In this document: piece after piece, positions 12,665 to 16,547 of the stretch
How the letters are laid out: every line of letters starts with the position of its first letter
Position numbering within the stretch: the first letter of the stretch is position 1
Assembly (NCBI RefSeq): GCF_946220915.1
Contig: NZ_CAMIHH010000073.1
Coordinates: 1-16,547 of the forward strand
Source of the DNA: an uncultured Flavobacterium sp.
GTDB taxonomy: Bacteria > Bacteroidota > Bacteroidia > Flavobacteriales > Flavobacteriaceae
Direction of reading: 5' to 3'
Length of the DNA stretch: 16,547 nt
Translations under genes and position numbers: made by a program
Notes under the pieces: generated by a model
Seen by the model: only the letters and a program-made list of their open reading frames with translations
What the model was told of the DNA's origin: nothing
The model's database searches: none

Positions 12665-14713
12665 ATGAAAAAAGTAATATATCTATTAGCCGGTTTATTT
12701 TTAACTGTGGCCGTAGAGGCACAACAGAGGCCAATGCCAAAAGCAGGGCCATCGCCAACGGTAAACGTAGGCAAGCCGCAAACCTTTACTCTTAAAAACG
12801 GCCTTAAGGTGCTTGTTGTAGAGAACCACAAACTGCCACGCGTATCCTACAGCCTTACCATGGACAACGCTCCTTATGCTGAAGGAAGCAAGAAAGGCGT
12901 AAGTGACATGACCGCATCGCTTATGGGAAGCGGCACTAAAAAAATGTCTAAAGACGCGTTTAACGAGGAAGTTGACTTCCTGGGTGCGAACATAGGCTTT
13001 GGCTCACAATCGGCTTATGCAAGCGGGCTTTCCAAATATTCCACAAGGATACTTGAACTTATGGCCGACGGCGCGCTTAACCCTGTATTTACCCAGGAGG
13101 AATTTGACAAGCAAAAGGCGCAGATTCTTGAAGGCCTTAAAGCTGATGAGAAAAGCGTAACATCTGTAGCTGGCAGGGTTAACAGCGTGCTCGTATATGG
13201 CAAGAACCACCCTAATGGCGAATACCTTAGCGAAGAAACACTGAACAATGTAACACTTGCAGATGTTCAGGATAACTACGAAACGTATTTTGTACCGGGC
13301 AAAGCATACCTTGTAGTAACAGGCGACGTGAAGCTGAAAGACGTTAAAAAGCAGGTTGAAAAGCTTTTTGGCGCATGGAAGCCGGGCATTGCCCCTAACG
13401 TGAGCTACAGCGACCCTAAAGATGTACAATACACACAAGTTAACTTTGTGGACATGCCAAACGCAGTACAGTCTGAAATATCGGTTGTAAACGTGAGCAA
13501 CCTTAAAATGACAGATAAAGAATACTTTGCAACACTTCTTGCCAACCAGATCCTTGGCGGCGGTGGCGAAGGAAGGCTGTTCCTTAACCTGCGCGAAGCC
13601 CACGGCTGGACATATGGCGCCTATTCATCTATCGGCGGCGACAAATATGTTGGTGATTTCTCTTCATCAACTTCTGTAAGGAACACTGTTACCGACAGCG
13701 CTGTGGTTGAGATATTCAATGAAATTAAGAGGATGAGGAACGACCTTGTTAGCGAGGAAGACCTTAAAAATGCAAAGGCGAAATACATTGGCAGCTTTGT
13801 AATGAATATGGAGAAGCCGGGTACTGTAGCTCGTTATGCATTGCTTACCGAAACACAGGGACTTCCTGCAGATTTTTTTGAAAACTACATCAAGAACATC
13901 AATGCCGTTACTCCCGAGGACATCAGGAACGCTGCGAAAAAATACTTCTCGGCCGACAACTCAAGGGTAGTTATAGTAGGCAAGGCTGCCGATGTGCTTC
14001 CTGGCCTTGAAAAGAGCGGCATACCGGTATTCTACTTTGATAAATTTGGAAAGCCAACAGAAAAGCCGGTTATGAACAAGCCGGTTCCTGCGGGAGTTAC
14101 CCCAAAGACTGTTCTTGACGGGTATATTAAGGCCGTTGGCGGCGAGAAGGCTGTAAAGGCGGTTAAGACCGTTTCTACAAAATCTTCGGCTGCTGTACAG
14201 GGCATGGCGGTGACTTTTACCAGCAAAGTATCGGCTGACAAAAAGCAGGCAGTAGAAATTACCGTTGCAGGCATGGGCTCAATGTTCAAGCAGGTTATAG
14301 GCGAAAAAAGCGGCTATAGCGTACAGCAGGGACAAAAAATGGAAATGGATGCGGAAGAATTTAAAGAAAATAAGGAAACTGCCGTTCCGTTTGAAGAACT
14401 TACACTTGCATCTGCCCCGGGCGTAACCCTTACTACCATAGAAGCCATTAACGGTAAAGATGCCTACGCAGTAAAAAAAGGCTCTGACACTTACTACTAT
14501 GATGTGGCTTCAAACCTTAAAGTAGCCGAAGCTCATGAAGAAGAAGGCCCGGACGGACAAAAGATGGTGCTTTTTACTTACTATGGCGATTACAAAGAGG
14601 TAAAAGGCATCAAGCTTCCGCATAAAATCAACATGAACGTTGGTTTTGAGCTTGACCTTACAGTAAACGAAGCCAAGATAAATGAGGGCGTAACTGCTGC
14701 TGATTTCCAATAA
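12665..14713 (+). CDS. M16B peptidase partner fused to a LolA-like domain
   Basis: This 682-residue exported protein (signal MKKVIYLLAGLFLTVAVEA) has an M16 fold over about 35-465 that lacks zinc ligands: the region matching H-x-x-E-H reads G78-V-S-D81-M-T-A84-S85, with Asp, Ala and Ser in the ligand positions. It keeps the Arg/Tyr pair, R310 and Y317, in 'LREAHGWTYGAYS' after a glycine-rich 'GGGGEGRLF'. It thus complements the upstream subunit. Residues 478-682 form an added domain starting 'VLDGYIKAVGGEKAVKAVKT', a pattern I associate with LolA/LolB-like lipoprotein-carrier folds of Bacteroidota. The gene follows its partner after 15 bases and ends at a strong terminator. The M16 call is firm, the LolA-like call is moderate. 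Confidence 0.9.
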   Translation: MKKVIYLLAGLFLTVAVEAQQRPMPKAGPSPTVNVGKPQTFTLKNGLKVLVVENHKLPRVSYSLTMDNAPYAEGSKKGVSDMTASLMGSGTKKMSKDAFNEEVDFLGANIGFGSQSAYASGLSKYSTRILELMADGALNPVFTQEEFDKQKAQILEGLKADEKSVTSVAGRVNSVLVYGKNHPNGEYLSEETLNNVTLADVQDNYETYFVPGKAYLVVTGDVKLKDVKKQVEKLFGAWKPGIAPNVSYSDPKDVQYTQVNFVDMPNAVQSEISVVNVSNLKMTDKEYFATLLANQILGGGGEGRLFLNLREAHGWTYGAYSSIGGDKYVGDFSSSTSVRNTVTDSAVVEIFNEIKRMRNDLVSEEDLKNAKAKYIGSFVMNMEKPGTVARYALLTETQGLPADFFENYIKNINAVTPEDIRNAAKKYFSADNSRVVIVGKAADVLPGLEKSGIPVFYFDKFGKPTEKPVMNKPVPAGVTPKTVLDGYIKAVGGEKAVKAVKTVSTKSSAAVQGMAVTFTSKVSADKKQAVEITVAGMGSMFKQVIGEKSGYSVQQGQKMEMDAEEFKENKETAVPFEELTLASAPGVTLTTIEAINGKDAYAVKKGSDTYYYDVASNLKVAEAHEEEGPDGQKMVLFTYYGDYKEVKGIKLPHKINMNVGFELDLTVNEAKINEGVTAADFQ

Positions 14714-14737
14714 GCATAATAATTGGTTTTTATAGAG

Positions 14738-14767
14738 AAGGCTCCTGCATTGCGGGAGCCTTTTTTT
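14738..14767 (+). terminator. Intrinsic terminator of the M16 operon
   Basis: AAGGCTCC (14738-14745) pairs with GGAGCCTT (14755-14762) and is followed by a T run (to 14767). The loop can add two more GC pairs. It lies 24 bases after the stop of the second M16 gene. Confidence 0.9.
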
Positions 14768-14892
14768 GTTGTACCCGGATGCAGTTAGGTCAGGGCAGCA
14801 ACGCATCGTGCCGTACGATATAATATCAGACATAATTTACGCGGTCAGTATAATTCATTGCAAAATAATCCGTACAATAAAACCGTTTTACA

Positions 14893-14900
14893 TAAATTTG
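14893..14900 (+). promoter_or_regulatory. Candidate -7 box for the HMA lipoprotein
   Basis: TAAATTTG is an exact match to TAnnTTTG and lies 45 bases before the ATG at 14946. There is no TTG at the normal -33 spacing; the nearest (14858-14860) is 32 bases away, so regulation by another factor is possible. Confidence 0.45.
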
Positions 14901-14945
14901 TAATCTGTTTTAAAATAACGTATTAAACCCAAAATGAGATATACC

Positions 14946-15500
14946 ATGAATTTCGCAAAGAAACTATCGCTTATCGCACTTTCGGCTGTGCTTTTTGCCA
15001 GCTGCAACGACAAATCTAAAGACGGCACTATAGAAAATACGGATGCAGACAGCACTGCTGTAGACAGTACAATGCAGAAGGAAACTGCCGCCAACCTGGA
15101 AACCGCCAGCTTTAAAATAGATGGCATGACCTGCCCTATGGGATGTGCTGCCACGATCGAGAAAAAACTCGCTGCCCTTGATGGTGTTGAAAATGCCAAG
15201 GTAGACTTTGAAAATAAAACAGCAACCGTTTCGTTCGACACGGCTCAGCAAACCCCGGAAACGCTTGTGGAGACTGTAGAAAAAATAGCTGACGGCGCTT
15301 ACAAGGTTTCTGATGTGAAGTCTTCCGGTGATAAGGCATTTTTCTCTGTAGAGCAGGAAAAGGAAAAGAAAAAAGGGAAAGAGGCCAGGAAAGATAAAAA
15401 ATCTAAAAAAGAAGCCGATAAAAAATCAGGCTGTGGAACTGAGAAAAAAGGCGGATGCTGCTCAGAATCGGCTAAAAAATCATGCGGAGGCCATGCATAA
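14946..15500 (+). CDS. Lipoprotein with heavy-metal-associated domain and Cys-rich tail
   Basis: This 184-residue protein has a lipoprotein signal peptide (MNFAKKLSLIALSAVLFASC, C20 lipidated) and an acidic linker. Residues about 53-125 form a heavy-metal-associated domain, the ferredoxin-like fold of copper chaperones. The metal loop is 'GMTCPMGCA', C63-x-x-x-C67, one residue longer than the usual CxxC. A Lys/Glu-rich stretch (138-160) leads to a tail with C163, C171, C172, C180 and H183, a likely second metal site. It should bind copper or another soft metal at the envelope. No P-type ATPase or regulator is adjacent. An in-frame ATG at 14934 would add four residues and cannot be excluded. 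Confidence 0.82.
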   Translation: MNFAKKLSLIALSAVLFASCNDKSKDGTIENTDADSTAVDSTMQKETAANLETASFKIDGMTCPMGCAATIEKKLAALDGVENAKVDFENKTATVSFDTAQQTPETLVETVEKIADGAYKVSDVKSSGDKAFFSVEQEKEKKKGKEARKDKKSKKEADKKSGCGTEKKGGCCSESAKKSCGGHA

Positions 15501-15506
15501 CCTGCA

Positions 15507-15561
15507 ATAGTTATATAAAGAGAAAGCATCCTGGCAGGATGCTTTCTCTTTATATAACTAT
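15507..15561. terminator. Perfect 26-bp hairpin between convergent genes
   Basis: Bases 15507-15532 are the exact reverse complement of 15536-15561, with a three-base loop (GGC). The core AAAGCATCCT/AGGATGCTTT is GC-containing and the flanks are AT-rich (TTTCTCTTTATATAA), so it can terminate both the HMA lipoprotein gene and arfB. The stem is much longer than the other terminators here (7-12 bp). Confidence 0.75.
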
Positions 15562-15584
15562 AAGGATACTTTGAAATTACCGGC

Positions 15585-15986
15585 TTAAACATCCGGCCTT
15601 TTCCTGGATTGCTTGATCTCTGACTGCCTGCGCTTGTTTTCGATGCGCTTTTTGATCACCGCACGCGGGATCTTTGTAGCCTTTCTTGGCTTCATTTCCT
15701 TTAGTGCATCCTCCATGACTTTAAGGAAACGTTTTGTTACAATATCCTTATTCCGGAGCTGGCTGCGGTCTTCATCGCATTGTAGCACCAGTACATTGCC
15801 ATTTGTAAGGCGCGCGGCAAGGCGTGTTTCGGCAAGCGCTTTCTCTTCGCTGGTAAGCGATTGGGAGTTGGCCAGGTCAAAACTAAGCACCACCTTGGTA
15901 GCGACCTTGTTTACATTCTGCCCCCCTGCCCCGCTACTGCGGACAGCCTTATAATCAAGTTCTTTTATGATGTTTTCCCTATCCAT
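15585..15986 (-). CDS. arfB: Peptidyl-tRNA hydrolase ArfB (ribosome rescue)
   Basis: ArfB (YaeJ) rescues ribosomes stalled without a stop codon by hydrolysing peptidyl-tRNA. The 133-residue protein has the GGQ motif (G21-G22-Q23 in 'RSSGAGGQNVNKVATKVVL'), an RF1/RF2 domain-3-like fold, and a basic C-terminal tail (about 100-133, Lys/Arg-rich with IPRAVIKKRIENKRRQSEIK) that in this family enters the empty mRNA channel. The length is typical of stand-alone ArfB and far too short for a release factor. It lies 86 bases downstream of the DUF4301 gene on the same strand. The perfect hairpin beyond its stop probably terminates it. Confidence 0.95.
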   Translation of the reverse strand: MDRENIIKELDYKAVRSSGAGGQNVNKVATKVVLSFDLANSQSLTSEEKALAETRLAARLTNGNVLVLQCDEDRSQLRNKDIVTKRFLKVMEDALKEMKPRKATKIPRAVIKKRIENKRRQSEIKQSRKRPDV

Positions 15987-16072
15987 TTTCTATTAAGCAT
16001 TTCATTTTCTATTCCTGGCGACTGGTCGGTACATATCAGGGGAATAAAAAATAATCGATACAAAATAATGAA

Positions 16073-16547
16073 TTATTGTGGCTGGTGCGCCGGCTTCAAC
16101 AAATCATTAACGGTTTTTACAGGGCTGAAGGTTGAGAGCGGCACTTCGGCAAAAACGGTAATCCATCCCGACATCGCTCCATTCCAAAGCCCCGGAAGCT
16201 CATAGGATTTTACATCTTTGCCCATTTTATTCTTGTACACGATAAATCCTGTGGCAGGGTCTACAAACTCATTAAGGTCAAATTTCTGTCCCCTATGATC
16301 TTTAAGCCCGCAGACCAGGTCAACCGGGTTAAAGTGCGTAGATGATGCCAGTATCTCTTTCTGTGAAGGAATATCCAGGTCTATCTGCGAACTCTCCACG
16401 ATCTGGAGTGAAAGCTTGCCATCCCCCTCCATCACCCAGAAAGGCCCTCCCCCCGGTTCGCCTTCATTCTTTACCATGCCGCATACCCGCATTGGCCTGT
16501 TGAATATCTTTCTGGCAAACTCCAGCCTGTGTTCATATGTAAATTTC
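16073..16547 (-). CDS. DUF4301 family protein, C-terminal part (5' end outside window)
   Basis: The frame stays open to the right edge, so the gene is cut and its start is not in the window; an internal ATG at 16492 is not the start. The visible 157 codons match the C-terminal third of DUF4301 proteins, which are about 500 residues long in Bacteroidota. Telling segments are 'NRPMRVCGMVKNEGEPGGGP', 'STHFNPVDLVCGLKDHRG', 'ELPGLWNGAMSGW' and 'STFSPVKTVNDLLKPAHQ'. The glycine-rich and NGAM motifs suggest a nucleotide- or sugar-handling enzyme, but no activity is assigned to the family. arfB follows on the same strand and could be cotranscribed. Confidence 0.85.
   Translation of the reverse strand, partial: KFTYEHRLEFARKIFNRPMRVCGMVKNEGEPGGGPFWVMEGDGKLSLQIVESSQIDLDIPSQKEILASSTHFNPVDLVCGLKDHRGQKFDLNEFVDPATGFIVYKNKMGKDVKSYELPGLWNGAMSGWITVFAEVPLSTFSPVKTVNDLLKPAHQPQ

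Noticed and set aside
13004..13603. A 199-residue minus-strand frame inside the second M16 gene
   Set aside because: It lies wholly within a strongly supported coding region and has shadow-like composition.
16073..16492. Treating ATG 16492 as the real start of the last gene
   Set aside because: The frame remains open to the window edge and the upstream residues continue the DUF4301 similarity, so the gene is truncated by the window.

Overview
The window looks like chromosomal core DNA from a member of the Bacteroidota, most likely Flavobacteriaceae (Flavobacterium or a close relative). The evidence is the Bacteroidetes-type -7 box (TAnnTTTG) upstream of many genes, the absence of Shine-Dalgarno sequences, many small lipoproteins with LxxC lipoboxes followed by Ser/Asp-rich linkers, and families typical of this group (DUF3127, DUF4301, the GreA-HIT pair, paired periplasmic M16 peptidases). 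I see no rRNA, tRNA, CRISPR array, prophage or intact insertion sequence. Coding density is high and most genes are housekeeping or envelope genes.

Layout. 1-225: leader region with weak promoter-like boxes. 226-1715: a divergent beta-carbonic-anhydrase-like protein facing a two-gene minus-strand unit (lipoprotein with a degenerate Rieske domain, then an SRPBCC protein starting in a TAATG overlap). 1746-2746: a promoter region with an inverted repeat and a leader hairpin, then greA and a HIT hydrolase. 2843-3821: two tandem lipocalin-like lipoproteins that are diverged duplicates. 3867-5030 (-): an orphan membrane histidine kinase. 5031-5344: a 314-base intergenic stretch holding a 120-bp MITE-like element. 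5345-6683: flavin-reductase-fold protein and the DUF3127 protein, which has an SSB-like architecture. 6780-7403 (-): secreted protein with a TonB-box-like motif. 7509-8550: aat and a SnoaL/NTF2-like protein. 8646-9221 (-): lipoprotein. 9303-10322: possible 39-residue membrane peptide, small exported protein and a membrane-anchored protein. 10380-11040 (-): rplU-rpmA. 11324-14713: two M16 peptidases with complementary active-site halves, the second fused to a LolA-like domain. 14946-15497: lipoprotein with a heavy-metal-associated domain and Cys-rich tail. 15507-15561: perfect 26-bp hairpin. 15585-15986 (-): arfB. 16073-16547 (-): 3'-terminal part of a DUF4301 gene cut by the window edge.

How the parts relate. 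Several genes support information flow (GreA for stalled RNA polymerase, ArfB for stalled ribosomes, Aat for N-degron tagging, L21 and L27, perhaps DUF3127 for DNA transactions). The others mostly act in the envelope (lipoproteins, the M16 pair, sensor kinase). The strongest leads for new biology are the split-active-site M16 pair with its fused lipoprotein-carrier-like domain, the SSB-like DUF3127 protein, the 120-bp inverted-repeat element, and the overlapping small-ORF pair at 9303-9790. No obviously new defence or mobile system is visible.
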